Below, one piece after another: positions 25,963 to 35,402 of a DNA stretch of 64,000 bases. This DNA is from Nocardia amamiensis (GTDB taxonomy: Bacteria > Actinomycetota > Actinomycetes > Mycobacteriales > Mycobacteriaceae), in the NCBI RefSeq assembly GCF_015477605.1, contig NZ_JADLQX010000028.1, positions 1 through 64,000 on the forward strand, given 5' to 3'. Every line of letters begins with the position of its first letter. The stretch's first letter is position 1. The notes below the pieces were generated by a model. That model was not told the DNA's origin and ran no database searches. It saw only the letters and a list, made by a program, of their open reading frames with translations. Both the position numbers and the translations under genes were made by a program.

Positions 25963-27732
25963 ATGTCGGGTATGCAAGATCCATCGGCCGACTTCGGCCT
26001 AGACGGCAGGTCGCCGGTGATCGGGACGCTGGCCCAGTCCCGCCTGCGCGAGTTGCTGGCCGAGGTGCAGGATCGCATCGCGGAGATCGTCGGTGTGCGT
26101 GATCAGATGGATCGGCTCATCGAGGCGATGCTGGTGGTCACGGCCGGTTTGGAGCTGGACAACACGCTGCGGGCGATCGTCCATACCGCGATCGAGCTGG
26201 TCGATGCCCGCTACGGTGCGCTCGGCGTCCGGGAAACCGACAAGACCTCCAAGCAGCTGGCCGAGTTCGTGTACGAGGGCATCGACGACCGCACCCGGGT
26301 CCTGATCGGTGATCTGCCGCGCGGGCACGGTGTGCTCGGGCTGCTGTTCGAGCAACCGAAACCGATCCGGCTGGCCGATATGTCCGCGCATCCGTCGTCG
26401 GTCGGTTTCCCCGCCAATCATCCGCCGATGAAAACCTTTCTCGGGGTGCCTGTTCAGGTCCGCGACGAGATCTTCGGCAATCTGTACTTGACCGAGAAGG
26501 CCGGCGGTCAGGAGTTCACCGAGGACGACGAAGTCGTCGTGCAGGCCTTGGCGGCCGCGGCAGGCATCGCCATCGCCAATGCCCGCCTCTACGAGGAATC
26601 CCGGATCCGGCAGCAGTGGCTGGAAGCCACACAGGATGTGGCGGCGGTCGTGCTGGCCGGTGGGGAACCGACCGAAGTGCTCGAACTGATCACCGAACGC
26701 GCGCTGATGCTGACCGAGTCGGTGTGCGCCTATCTCGCCTTGCAGGAAGACCCCGAGATGCCGTCGGAGGAGGTCAGCGAGCTCGTAGTCGTCTCGGCGG
26801 CCGGAACCGACGCCGAGGAGATCCTCGGACAGCGTATTTCGCTCGACGGTTCACATACCGGTGCGGCGTTCCGCGACCAGGAAGGTAGCTCGGCCGATGA
26901 ACCGAGCGGCGGCCTGAGGCTGGATTCGCCCGTGAAGTACGGTCCAGCACTGACCGCGCCGTTGCGGGCGGGCCAGTCGATCATCGGCGTCCTGACCGTC
27001 ATGCGCTCGGCCGAGATGCCGGCCGTGGACGCCGCGGGCCGAACGATGATGACGGCCTTCGCCAACCAGGCCGCGCTGGCCTTGCAGCTGGCGAACAGTC
27101 AGCGCAGAATGCGCGAACTCGACGTCGTTTCCGAACGCGACCGCATTGCCCGCGACCTCCACGACCACGTCATCCAGCGGCTGTTCGCCGTTGGGCTGTC
27201 GCTGCAGGGAACGGCGCAGCGCGCCCGCGCCCCCGAGATCAAGTCGCGGCTCAGCGAGACGATCAACGACGTGCAAACCATCGTGCAGGACATCCGGCAC
27301 TCGATCTTCGATCTGCATTCCAGCACCGCCGCGGAAGCCCCGGTCCTGCGCAAACGCTTGCACGCCGTGGTGGCCGAGATGACCGCGGAAACCGAGTTGC
27401 GCACCTCGATCCGCCTGGCCGGGCCGGTGTCGGTCCTGACCTCCACCATGTTCGACCACGTCGAAGCGGTGCTGCGAGAATCACTCAGCAACGTGGTTCG
27501 GCACGCGCATGCCAGTACGGTCTCGGTCAAGCTCACTATCGGCGACGACGTCGTTCTCGAGATCGCCGACAACGGTATCGGCCTACCCGAGGACCTCTCC
27601 CGTCGCAGCGGGCTGGCCAACATGGCCGCTCGAACCGAAGAGTCGGGTGGCAGCTTCAGCGCCGGGAAAGGCCCCGCCGGGGGCACGGTTGTCCGCTGGT
27701 CGGTTCCGCTGCCGCAGAGGTCGGCGCGCTGA
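25963..27732 (+). CDS. devS: DosS/DosT-type (DevS) GAF sensor histidine kinase
   Basis: A 589-residue sensor kinase that tracks mycobacterial DosS along its length. GAF-A (about residues 60-205) has DARYGALGVRE, GFPANHPPMKTFLGVPVQVR and ALAAAAGIAIANARLYEES; His153 in the NHPPM segment corresponds to the proximal haem ligand of DosS as I recall it. GAF-B follows, then the HisKA_3 dimerisation helix RDRIARDLHDHVIQRLFAVG with phospho-accepting His about 400, and a HATPase_c domain (IADNGIGLPED). It phosphorylates DevR when haem senses hypoxia, NO or CO. devR is not adjacent but 17.5 kb away. The start among GTG 25951, ATG 25963 and ATG 25972 is uncertain. Confidence 0.9.
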   Translation: MSGMQDPSADFGLDGRSPVIGTLAQSRLRELLAEVQDRIAEIVGVRDQMDRLIEAMLVVTAGLELDNTLRAIVHTAIELVDARYGALGVRETDKTSKQLAEFVYEGIDDRTRVLIGDLPRGHGVLGLLFEQPKPIRLADMSAHPSSVGFPANHPPMKTFLGVPVQVRDEIFGNLYLTEKAGGQEFTEDDEVVVQALAAAAGIAIANARLYEESRIRQQWLEATQDVAAVVLAGGEPTEVLELITERALMLTESVCAYLALQEDPEMPSEEVSELVVVSAAGTDAEEILGQRISLDGSHTGAAFRDQEGSSADEPSGGLRLDSPVKYGPALTAPLRAGQSIIGVLTVMRSAEMPAVDAAGRTMMTAFANQAALALQLANSQRRMRELDVVSERDRIARDLHDHVIQRLFAVGLSLQGTAQRARAPEIKSRLSETINDVQTIVQDIRHSIFDLHSSTAAEAPVLRKRLHAVVAEMTAETELRTSIRLAGPVSVLTSTMFDHVEAVLRESLSNVVRHAHASTVSVKLTIGDDVVLEIADNGIGLPEDLSRRSGLANMAARTEESGGSFSAGKGPAGGTVVRWSVPLPQRSAR

Positions 27733-27893
27733 GTCCAAGCCATCCTCGAGCGAAATCGAAACCGGACGCGACCATCGCTCGTTGCGCCGGTGTGGCGTGC
27801 TGCCTTTCGACGCGGTCGACCCTGATCTGCCTCGCGGTCAGCAGCGTTCGCTGCGCCGGATCCCTTGCAACTACCGGTCGCAGCTATTGCTGA

Positions 27894-29549
27894 TCAGCTT
27901 GGCGAGTCGATGACGACCGGCACGAATCCGCGGGCGTGCGCGATCGCGTCCGGGGTGTGGGCGAAGATGTGCTCCTGCCCGCCCGCGGGTAGGGCGCCGA
28001 TCGCGGCCAGGCGTCGGTGGTGGTCGGCACGTAGTCCGGACATGAGCACAGTGATGCCTCTGTGTTCGAGTTTGCCGATGGCGTCTTTGAGCATGAGGGC
28101 GCCAGTGGTATCGAGCGCGGTGATGTGAGACATGCGCAAGATGACCACATGCACGTCGGACACCTCGGTCAGTTCCAGGAGAAAGCGGTGTGCGGCGAAG
28201 AACAGCGGGCCGTCGATACGGTAGGCGACGATGTGGTCGTGCAGTAGGTCGTGTTCCTCTGCCAGATGATCGGTGTCGTCGGTCTGGACGCCGAGCGGAA
28301 TCTGGTGCAGCCGCGTTTCTTTGGCGACCGATCGCAAAGCGAGAACGATCGCGATGCCGACGCCGACTGCGACTGCGGTCACCAGATCCAGGGCGACCGT
28401 CACAAAGAAGGTGGCGACCATGGTTGCCGCGTCCGCTGTGGATGCGCGGGCGATCGCGGCCAGTGACGCGGTTTCCACCATGCGCACGGTGGTTGCCAGC
28501 AGGACTCCGGCGAGTGCCGCCAAGGGGATACCGGCGACCAGTGGCGCGGCGAGATAGATGAGGGCGGCGAGCACCACGGCATGGGTGACAGCGGCGAGCC
28601 GGGTGCGCGCGCCGGAGCGAACATTGACCGCCGTTCGAGCGATCGCGCCGGTGGCCGGGACACCGCCGAACAGGGGTGCGGCGATGTTGGCCAGGCCCTG
28701 ACCCAGCAGTTCACGGTCCGGATTGTGGCGGGTTCCCACGGCCATGGCGTCGGCGGCAGTGGCCGACAGCAGTGACTCCAAGGCCGCCAGCGCGGCGACA
28801 GCCAGGGCGGGAACGATCAGCGCGGCCAGCTGGTCTGGGTGTAGGAATCCTGCACTGGGGACCTGCAATCCGGATGGGATCGTCCCGATGGGGGTCAGGG
28901 TCAGGTCGAACACCTGCGCCGCCGCGGTGGCGGCGGCTACGGCGATCAGCGCGAACGGCAGTTTCGGCAGGTACCGGCCTCCGACCAGCACGACCGCGGC
29001 CACCGTCAGCGCGGTCGCGAGTGCCACATAGTGGGGGTGTGAAACGAATTCGCGTATCGCGTGGAAGGCTGTCTGCCATACCTTTTCGCCTTCGGTGTCG
29101 GCGATGCCGAGGGCGGCTGGAAACTGTTGCAGCGCGATGACGACCGCGATCCCGGCGGTGAACCCCTCGATCACCGGAGCCGGCATGTATCGCACGGCCC
29201 GCCCGACCCCGGCGACCGCGAGCACCACCAGCACGAGACCAGCCATCAGCCCCACGGCCAGCACCCCGCTGCCTCCGTGCTGATGGAAGATCGGTACCAG
29301 CACCACCGTCATGGCGCCGGTCGGGCCCGAGACCTGGAACCGGGATCCGCCGAACACTGCCGCCACCGCGCCGGCCACGACCGCCGTCGCCAGGCCTGCC
29401 GCGGCGCCGAGTCCGGAACTGATCCCGAATCCGAGTGCCAGCGGCAACGCGACGAGCGCGACGAGCAATCCTGATAGCAGGTCCGCACCGGGCGCGTGAA
29501 CGGCGGGCTTCCAGTCCGACCAGTTCGGAAGCAATGCGCGCACGCTCAC
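27894..29549 (-). CDS. SulP family anion transporter with STAS domain
   Basis: A 551-residue transporter. LLSGLLVALVALPLALGFGI and FGGSRFQVSGPTGAMTVVL are the SulP membrane-core signatures; about ten to twelve helices end near residue 420. The C-terminal STAS domain follows (HVVILRMSHITALDTTGALM, KLEHRGITVLMSGLR). SulP proteins carry sulfate, bicarbonate or dicarboxylates. Its GTG start overlaps the pckA stop (GTGA), so it is translationally coupled to PEP carboxykinase; a bicarbonate or C4-dicarboxylate substrate is therefore attractive but unproven. Confidence 0.85.
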   Translation of the reverse strand: MSVRALLPNWSDWKPAVHAPGADLLSGLLVALVALPLALGFGISSGLGAAAGLATAVVAGAVAAVFGGSRFQVSGPTGAMTVVLVPIFHQHGGSGVLAVGLMAGLVLVVLAVAGVGRAVRYMPAPVIEGFTAGIAVVIALQQFPAALGIADTEGEKVWQTAFHAIREFVSHPHYVALATALTVAAVVLVGGRYLPKLPFALIAVAAATAAAQVFDLTLTPIGTIPSGLQVPSAGFLHPDQLAALIVPALAVAALAALESLLSATAADAMAVGTRHNPDRELLGQGLANIAAPLFGGVPATGAIARTAVNVRSGARTRLAAVTHAVVLAALIYLAAPLVAGIPLAALAGVLLATTVRMVETASLAAIARASTADAATMVATFFVTVALDLVTAVAVGVGIAIVLALRSVAKETRLHQIPLGVQTDDTDHLAEEHDLLHDHIVAYRIDGPLFFAAHRFLLELTEVSDVHVVILRMSHITALDTTGALMLKDAIGKLEHRGITVLMSGLRADHHRRLAAIGALPAGGQEHIFAHTPDAIAHARGFVPVVIDSPS

Positions 29550-31381
29550 CGCGTAGCTGCCAGACGAGTCTTCAACGCCGCCAGCTGCTCTCGCAGCTGT
29601 TCGGGCAGTCGGTTGCCGCCGATGGTCGCGTACCACTCGTCGATCGACGCGACCTCGGCCACCCACTCGTCGGGGTCTACGGCCAGGGCAGCTTCGGCCC
29701 GAGCACGCTTTTCCTCATCGAAGCCGGTGAGGTCGAGCGCGTCGGTGGTGGGCACGTACCCGATCGGGGTGTCGACCGCGTCCGCGGCGCCGTCCAATCG
29801 CTCGAGGGCCCATTTCAGCACGCGGACGTTGTCACCGAAGCCGGGCCAGAGGAACGTGCCGTCGGCACTGCGGCGGAACCAGTTGACCTGGAAAATCTTC
29901 GGTAGCTTGGCGGAGTCCGCGCCGGCGCCCAGCTTCAGCCAGTGCGCGAAGTAGTCCCCGACGTGGTAGCCCAGGAACGGCAGCATTGCCATCGGATCGC
30001 GGCGCACCACGCCCACCGCGCCGGTCGCGGCCGCGGTGGTCTCCGACGACAGCACCGACGCGGTGAACACGCCGTGCGCCCAGTCGAAGGACTCGGTGAT
30101 CAGGGGAATGGTGGTGGCGCGGCGGCCGCCGAAAAAGATTGCCGAGATCGGCACACCGGTCGGGTCGTTCCATTCCGGCGCGACCGACGGGCACTGCTCG
30201 ATCGGCGTGCAATATCGCGAATTCGGATGCGCGGCAGGTGTTCCGGCCTCGGATGTCCAATCGTTGCCGCGCCAGTCGATCAGTTGGGTCGGCGGCTGAT
30301 CGGTCAGCCCCTCCCACCAGATGTCGCCGTCGTCGGTGCGGGCTGTATTGGTGAAGACCGAGTTGCCCACATTGATGGTCGCGATCGCGTTCGGGTTCGT
30401 CTTCGCACCGGTCCCTGGCGCGACACCGAAGAACCCGGCTTCGGGGTTCACCGCATACAACCGGCCGTCGGCGCCGAACCGCATCCAGGCGATGTCGTCA
30501 CCGATGGTCTCCGCGGTCCAACCGGGTAGTACCGGCTCGAGCATCGCGAGGTTCGTCTTGCCGCACGAGGACGGGAACGCCGCCGCGATGTAATGCGTCT
30601 TGCCCTGGGGGGAGGTGAGTTTCAGGATCAGCATGTGCTCGGCCAGCCACCCCTCGTCGCGTCCGAGCACCGACGCGATGCGCAACGCGAAACATTTCTT
30701 GCCCAGCAGGGCATTGCCGCCGTACCCGGAACCGTAACTCCAGATCGTGCGTGCTTCGGGAAAGTGCGAGATGTACTTGGTGTGGTCACACGGCCACGGC
30801 ACGTCCTGCTGCCCGTCGGCGAGCGGGGATCCCACCGAATGCAGGCACCGCACGAACTCCGTTTCGCCGGTGAGCTTTGCCCACACCGGCGCCCCCGAGC
30901 GGGTCATGATCTGCATCGACACCGCCACATACTCCGAATCGGTGATCTGCACACCGAACTTCGGGTCCGCGGCTTCGAGCGGCCCCATGCAGAACGCGAT
31001 GACATACATTGTGCGCCCGGCCATGGCGCCGCGATAGTGCTCGGTCATCACCGTTCGCATGTCCAGCGGATCCACCCAGTTGTTGGTCGGGCCCGCGTCA
31101 TCTCGGTTTTCTGAGCAGATGAACGTGCGATCTTCCACCCGCGCCACATCGTCCGGATCGGAGACGCACCAGAAGGAGTTCGGCTTGGCCGTCAGCGGCA
31201 CGAAGGTGCCTTTGTCGACCAGCAGACCGGTCAGCCGGTCCCACTCGGCGCGGGAACCGTCACAGAAAACGATCCGGTCGGGGGCGGTCAGCTCGGCGAC
31301 CTCGGCCACCCAGGCCAGGATGGCCTCATTATCGGTCGGCGCCTGCACGGTTCCGGTGGCGGTAGTCGAGTGTTCGGTCAC
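29546..31381 (-). CDS. pckA: phosphoenolpyruvate carboxykinase (GTP)
   Basis: A 611-residue GTP-dependent PEPCK, the usual length. TAPDRIVFCDGS near the start, GPTNNWVDP, GRTMYVIAFCMGP, the P-loop with hyper-reactive Cys (AAFPSSCGKTNLAML), GDDIAWMRFGADGRLYAVNP and FFGGRR are all present. It interconverts oxaloacetate and PEP; in actinobacteria it can run either way under low oxygen. GTG at 31381 has AGGAG nine bases upstream. It follows an Rv0081-like ArsR gene by 89 bases on the same strand and overlaps a SulP gene downstream. Confidence 0.95.
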   Translation of the reverse strand: MTEHSTTATGTVQAPTDNEAILAWVAEVAELTAPDRIVFCDGSRAEWDRLTGLLVDKGTFVPLTAKPNSFWCVSDPDDVARVEDRTFICSENRDDAGPTNNWVDPLDMRTVMTEHYRGAMAGRTMYVIAFCMGPLEAADPKFGVQITDSEYVAVSMQIMTRSGAPVWAKLTGETEFVRCLHSVGSPLADGQQDVPWPCDHTKYISHFPEARTIWSYGSGYGGNALLGKKCFALRIASVLGRDEGWLAEHMLILKLTSPQGKTHYIAAAFPSSCGKTNLAMLEPVLPGWTAETIGDDIAWMRFGADGRLYAVNPEAGFFGVAPGTGAKTNPNAIATINVGNSVFTNTARTDDGDIWWEGLTDQPPTQLIDWRGNDWTSEAGTPAAHPNSRYCTPIEQCPSVAPEWNDPTGVPISAIFFGGRRATTIPLITESFDWAHGVFTASVLSSETTAAATGAVGVVRRDPMAMLPFLGYHVGDYFAHWLKLGAGADSAKLPKIFQVNWFRRSADGTFLWPGFGDNVRVLKWALERLDGAADAVDTPIGYVPTTDALDLTGFDEEKRARAEAALAVDPDEWVAEVASIDEWYATIGGNRLPEQLREQLAALKTRLAATR

Positions 31382-31470
31382 GACCAGTCTCTCCTTCACA
31401 AAACTACTAGGTGTTTAGTTTAGAAATTCTGCAACTACTGTCCGCATCTCGGCGGTCCTCGAACGGGGGT

Positions 31471-31803
31471 CTATCCGGTTTGCTGCTCCAATGCTTCGAC
31501 CTGTCCGGCAACCACCCCGGTGAGGATGGCGCGCGCCGTGGCGAGGAGTTGCGCGACCTCCGGCGAGGTGAGGGCATAGGTCACCGACAGTCCCTCCCGT
31601 CGGGCGGTGACCAAGCCGGCGCGGCGGAGGATGGCCAGTTGCTGCGACAGATTCGCCGCCTCCACCTCGATCTCGTTCAGCATCTCCGACACCGCGTGCT
31701 CGCGCTCGCTGAGCAGCTCGAGCACACGGATCCGCACCGGATGACCGAGTGTCTTGAAGAAATCGGCCTTCATCTGGTACAGCGGCCTCTGCAGTCCAGG
31801 CAT
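31471..31803 (-). CDS. ArsR-family repressor, Rv0081-like
   Basis: A 110-residue winged-helix repressor. The sequence LYQMKADFFKTLGHPVRIRV, LELLSEREHAVSEMLNEI, ANLSQQLAILRRAGLVTARR matches the DosR-regulon repressor Rv0081 from memory. It contains no Cys, so it does not use the classical ArsR metal site. ATG 31803 has GGAAGGGAG upstream. It heads a likely pckA-SulP operon and has a strong inverted repeat in front of its start; in M. tuberculosis Rv0081 instead precedes formate hydrogenlyase-like genes. Confidence 0.85.
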   Translation of the reverse strand: MPGLQRPLYQMKADFFKTLGHPVRIRVLELLSEREHAVSEMLNEIEVEAANLSQQLAILRRAGLVTARREGLSVTYALTSPEVAQLLATARAILTGVVAGQVEALEQQTG

Positions 31804-31843
31804 CAGCGCCTGCTCCCTTCCGCTGACCATCGACACCAGCAGC

Positions 31844-31873
31844 TTGCTGTTTGCGTAGTTTAGCAAACAGCAA
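31844..31873. promoter_or_regulatory. Operator: 11-bp inverted repeat TTGCTGTTTGC-N8-GCAAACAGCAA
   Basis: Perfect 11-bp arms around an 8-base spacer, 41 bases upstream of the ArsR start. The size and position fit autoregulation by the ArsR protein of its own operon. Confidence 0.8.
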
Positions 31874-31889
31874 AGGCGTAAGTGGACGA

Positions 31890-31903
31890 GGGTCCTTGCG
31901 TCG
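31890..31903 (-). promoter_or_regulatory. DosR-like half box (GGGTCCTTGCGTCG)
   Basis: The GGGTCCTT half agrees with boxes at 21029 and 23920; the other half is degraded. It is 87 bases upstream of the ArsR start, beyond the ArsR operator. Confidence 0.4.
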
Positions 31904-31976
31904 CGGAAGTCGTGGCAACTCATACGTGGCGCCAGCCGTATCGGGTGCGCCGGGATGCCGGACGGGCCGCGGTCAT

Positions 31977-31990
31977 AGACTTCCGGCCCT
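31977..31990 (+). promoter_or_regulatory. DosR-like box (AGACTTCCGGCCCT)
   Basis: Agrees with the GACTT and GGCCC parts of the consensus; about 188 bases upstream of the Ddn-like gene at 32178. Confidence 0.4.
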
Positions 31991-32177
31991 GGCGCCGTCA
32001 TCCATGACCGTGATGGTGTCGACAGATGAGTGCACCTGTCCGCCTTTCCCGGGGCCTTTCGTCATTTTCGTGTGGACGAGAGTCGGCAACCTGGAGTGCC
32101 CGATGCCCTACCCGGCGATCGGAGAAGTCCGTGAAATCGAGTGTGTCAGGGATACACCCGTTCTTCGAGGAGTGATC

Positions 32178-32654
32178 ATGCGGGCATACGACAACTACTT
32201 GCGCTGGTTGTATCGCAGCGGTAGGCCGAATCTGTTCGCCCGGATTCAAAATCGGTTCTCAGCATGGTTTTTCGCGGCGGGCATCGCGCCGCGGTTGGTC
32301 GCGGCGCTGGGTGTCCGCGGGCGGCGCAGCGGGCGTGTGATCTGGTTCCCGGTGGTGATCACGGAACTCGGCGGCGGACGCTACGTGGTGTCGATGCTGG
32401 GGAAGAACACGAACTGGGTGCGCAACGTGGCCGCCGCCGAGGGCCACGCCCTGCTGCGCCACGGCGACACCGAGGCGATCCACCTCACGGAGGTCGCGCC
32501 CGGCCAGCGGGCGGCGATTCTGCGCCAGTACGTGCGCGTGGCACCCGGAGGCCGCCCGCACATCCCGGTCGGCCCGAATGCCTCACTCGCCGACTACGAG
32601 CGGATCGCCTCGGACTACCCGGTATTCCGGATCGAACCCGAGCCGGTCGGCTGA
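32178..32654 (+). CDS. Ddn-type deazaflavin-dependent nitroreductase/quinone reductase
   Basis: A 158-residue single-domain protein with the F420-dependent split-barrel fold: LGVRGRRSGRVIWFPVVITE, GGGRYVVSMLGKNTNWVRNV, AAEGHALLRHGDTEAIHL. The motif around GKNTNWVRNVAAA is typical of Ddn proteins, which reduce quinones and activate nitroimidazoles. An N-terminal amphipathic helix may contact the membrane. GAGGAG sits before the ATG. Confidence 0.85.
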   Translation: MRAYDNYLRWLYRSGRPNLFARIQNRFSAWFFAAGIAPRLVAALGVRGRRSGRVIWFPVVITELGGGRYVVSMLGKNTNWVRNVAAAEGHALLRHGDTEAIHLTEVAPGQRAAILRQYVRVAPGGRPHIPVGPNASLADYERIASDYPVFRIEPEPVG

Positions 32655-33238
32655 ACGGGGAAACCTGCTTCCGGTAGCCGGAACGGGCATTGGGGCATGG
32701 CCGATCCGGCATGGGACTTGTCATCCAGCACTACCTTCGATCGTGCCGAAGAACCTGGTCCGGCTCGGCTTTCGACTGGGCACGTCGGTGACCAGTCCCA
32801 ACTGACTGGCGATCACGGTTGCCGCGAGGTGATCAGCTCGAGGTCGGACAATGCTCGAGGTCGGACAATGGATTCGCGAGCAGGACGAGGCAGGGTCGCG
32901 CCCCGCGAATCAGGTCAGTCCCACCAGCGGCGCCAACACCGCGGCGAGTGTCGCAAGGCGCTGCCGATCGCCCGACGACAGCGGTGCAACGGCCACCGCT
33001 GTCGTCAACGTCGTCGACTCCGGCCCTACCGACGGCTGCCGGGAGGCGCCGGGCAGCGCACAAACGACAGCGGGCCGACTGCCGCCCACAGTCCGGTGAC
33101 CGGTAGCAGACCGGCTACTGCGCGGACGCCAGGACTGCCGCATCTGGTAGTCCGCCGCGGTCAGATCGGCGACGGTCACGTCGCGCAGTCACGAGGGGAA
33201 ATAGCAGCGGAACTGCGCCAGACCCGTCGGACGCAAAG
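32655..33238. other. 584-base region without a supported gene
   Basis: Holds the 17-bp tandem repeat at 32836-32869 and otherwise only fragmentary frames. A minus-strand frame 32910-33179 ends in SSGDRQRLATLAAVLAPLVG, vaguely like the tail of a MarR-type protein, but has no convincing start. Confidence 0.4.
32836..32869. repeat. 17-bp tandem direct repeat, two exact copies
   Basis: GCTCGAGGTCGGACAAT occurs twice in succession (32836-32852, 32853-32869). Confidence 0.85.
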
Positions 33239-34210
33239 TCACAAGGGCTGCACGACATCGTCCAGCGCGCGACGCGGAGTCATCGGAACTTGCGCGGCGC
33301 TGGTGGCCGCCCAGCCGATTCTGACTATGAGCTGCGGAAAACCACTGCCGGACAGTAGATCGGCTCGGATGAGCTCGCGAGTGCTCGGCAACTCCAGAGG
33401 CTCGGTCAGCGGGCAGGTCGCCAATCCGATCTCGGTGGCGGCCAACAGCACCGCACTGGTCGCCTCACCGGCGCGCAGCCGCGACAGCGGGTCGTCGGAG
33501 CTGGTGTGTACCAGCAAAAGGCCGCCACGAACGTCGAGGTCGTGCAGCACCGCCTCGGTCAGGGTGGGGTTGTGGAACTCGCGGGTCAGCGGATCGGCGG
33601 CGGTGACAGTACTGCGCGCGGGTACTCCTTCTTCGGCGGCATGACGCCCGCTCCAGGCGGCGAGCTCGGCCTGATACGCAGGATCTGCGTGATGCTGCCG
33701 CGCGGCGTCCTGGAAGGCCCGCACGAGCCGGATCCGTGTGGGGCCACCGGGGATCTCGCTGATCATCGCCCCCTCGGCAGTGCCGGCAGCGGTGATCTCG
33801 GTGAGCAGAGCCTCTGGGATCTCCCATGAGGTGACGCGACGGCGATCCGTGCGTCGCTGGCTGATGGCGCGCGCAGCGGCGACGAAGTCGGCGGTCGGGG
33901 TGGTCGAGGAGAACTCGATCGCCGCGAGATGCTCCGGGTCGGCCGGATTCGGGAGCCTGTGCACCACGGTGTCCCACCCGAACGACCGCGCCGCCACCCG
34001 GAAGTGATGCAGTGCGGCGCCGCAGCTGATCAGCAGATCGCGGCGGTCCGGGTCCGCGTGCGGCAGCCGGCGACTGTCGTCGGCGTACAGGTGCACGGTG
34101 GTGTCGCCGACCCGCCATTGCCACGGCTGGGTGTTGTGCACCGACGGCGCGCGCACGGCCAGCGCCAACGCGGCCCGCACGCTGTCGGCATCAGGGTGCC
34201 TTTTGGCCAT
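33239..34210 (-). CDS. Acg-family nitroreductase, third copy
   Basis: A 323-residue paralogue of those at 21458 and 24265: LAVRAPSVHNTQPWQWRVGD, LLISCGAALHHFRVAARSFG, QRRTDRRRVTSWEIP, GEATSAVLLAATEIGLATCP and the tail PMTPRRALDDVVQPL. GGTAGGAG precedes the ATG. It is the copy closest to the usual Acg consensus. A weak DosR-like site lies about 90 bases upstream. Confidence 0.9.
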   Translation of the reverse strand: MAKRHPDADSVRAALALAVRAPSVHNTQPWQWRVGDTTVHLYADDSRRLPHADPDRRDLLISCGAALHHFRVAARSFGWDTVVHRLPNPADPEHLAAIEFSSTTPTADFVAAARAISQRRTDRRRVTSWEIPEALLTEITAAGTAEGAMISEIPGGPTRIRLVRAFQDAARQHHADPAYQAELAAWSGRHAAEEGVPARSTVTAADPLTREFHNPTLTEAVLHDLDVRGGLLLVHTSSDDPLSRLRAGEATSAVLLAATEIGLATCPLTEPLELPSTRELIRADLLSGSGFPQLIVRIGWAATSAAQVPMTPRRALDDVVQPL

Positions 34211-34300
34211 TGCTCCTACCTCGTTCTCGACAACTGTGTCTTGTCGCCAGCGTCGCATTCGGTGACAGTGCCGACGAAGAGGCCAATGGCCACAAGTCGA

Positions 34301-34314
34301 GGGCCCAGCGACCC
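34301..34314 (-). promoter_or_regulatory. weak DosR-like box (GGGCCCAGCGACCC)
   Basis: Resembles the box at 21029 with changes in the centre; 91 bases upstream of the nitroreductase start at 34210. Confidence 0.4.
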
Positions 34315-34415
34315 CTTGGCGGATCAGGATGCCGATCGGTGTCCTCCCAGCCACCGGACTGCTACCACGTGGACGTGGTGGCTCGGCGCGCGGGCGCGTC
34401 ACATGCGGAGGGGCC

Positions 34416-35324
34416 TCATGCCGGAGGACGTTCGCGGTCTCGCACGACGATCATCGGACACTGCGCCGAATGCAGCAGCTTGTTGCTGGTCGAGCCGAGC
34501 AGCATGCTGGCGAACCCGCCGCGGCCGTGGCTGCCGACCACCAGCAGCTGCGCGTGCTCCGATTCGTCGAGCAGCGCGCGAGCCGGGCGGTCGACCTTGA
34601 CGACGCGCCGGACCGGCACATCCGGGTACCGCTCCTGATAGCCGGCCAGCTGTTCGGCCAGCAACACCTGCTCGGACTCCAACATCGCATCCCAGTCGGC
34701 CATCGGTATATCGAGTCCGGTGACATCGCTCCAGGTATGCACCGCGGTCAGGCCGACCTTGCGCAGCGAGGCCTCTTCGAAGGCGAGTTCGATGGCGGGG
34801 ACACTGTTGTCGCTGCCATCGACACCGACAACTACGGGCTGGTCGGTCCATTCCGGGGTGATGCCGGAGATGTCGTGGATGACCGCGACCGGACAATGGG
34901 CATGCCGGGTCACCGCGGTGCTGACCGAGCCGAGCATCCCGCGCTGGAACGCGCCGATGCCCCGGCTGCCGACCACCAGCATCTTCACCTGGTGCGAACG
35001 GTCGATCAGCGTGGGAATGAGGAAGTCGAAGGACACCTCGGTGGTGAGCACGAGTTCCGCACCGGGCACGGCCTCACGCGCGATCCGGCTGGCTTCGGTG
35101 AGGATCCGTTCGCCATCGCGACGCATCCACTCCATGTCCGCGTCGCTCAGTGTCATGCCGGGACCGAAACCGCCGGGCAGCGCCATCGAGGTGAGAATGT
35201 GCAGTTGCCGGCGGCGCAGGACAGCCTCGACCGCTGCCCAGGCCACAGCGTGATAGGAGATCGCCGACCCGTCGACAGCCGCGATCATCTGCGGGACGGA
35301 CTGCGAGGCAGTCGAATCGGCCAT
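34416..35324 (-). CDS. tandem-domain universal stress protein
   Basis: A 302-residue protein with two Usp domains. Each keeps the ATP-binding G-2x-G-9x-G(S) motif: VVGSRGIGAFQRGMLGS and VVGSHGRGGFASMLLGS. The second half starts VVVGVDGSDNSVPAIELAFE. ATP-binding Usp proteins such as Rv2623 restrain growth in hypoxia. ATG 35324 has AAAGG; an in-frame ATG at 35345 with GGAG is also possible. A near-perfect DosR box lies 65 bases upstream. Confidence 0.9.
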   Translation of the reverse strand: MADSTASQSVPQMIAAVDGSAISYHAVAWAAVEAVLRRRQLHILTSMALPGGFGPGMTLSDADMEWMRRDGERILTEASRIAREAVPGAELVLTTEVSFDFLIPTLIDRSHQVKMLVVGSRGIGAFQRGMLGSVSTAVTRHAHCPVAVIHDISGITPEWTDQPVVVGVDGSDNSVPAIELAFEEASLRKVGLTAVHTWSDVTGLDIPMADWDAMLESEQVLLAEQLAGYQERYPDVPVRRVVKVDRPARALLDESEHAQLLVVGSHGRGGFASMLLGSTSNKLLHSAQCPMIVVRDRERPPA

Positions 35325-35388
35325 GGCTTTGCCTTTCGTTGTCATCGGATTCTCCATCGAGCATCTCTGCCGCATCGTGTGCGTGGCA

Positions 35389-35402
35389 GGGACGAAAGTC
35401 CC
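35389..35402 (-). promoter_or_regulatory. DosR-like box (GGGACGAAAGTCCC)
   Basis: The most symmetrical copy in the window: perfect GGGAC/GTCCC arms. It is 65 bases upstream of the Usp start at 35324. Confidence 0.75.

Noticed and set aside
32910..33179. Minus-strand frame with a MarR-like tail
   Set aside because: Only about 20 residues are suggestive and there is no start or helix-turn-helix.
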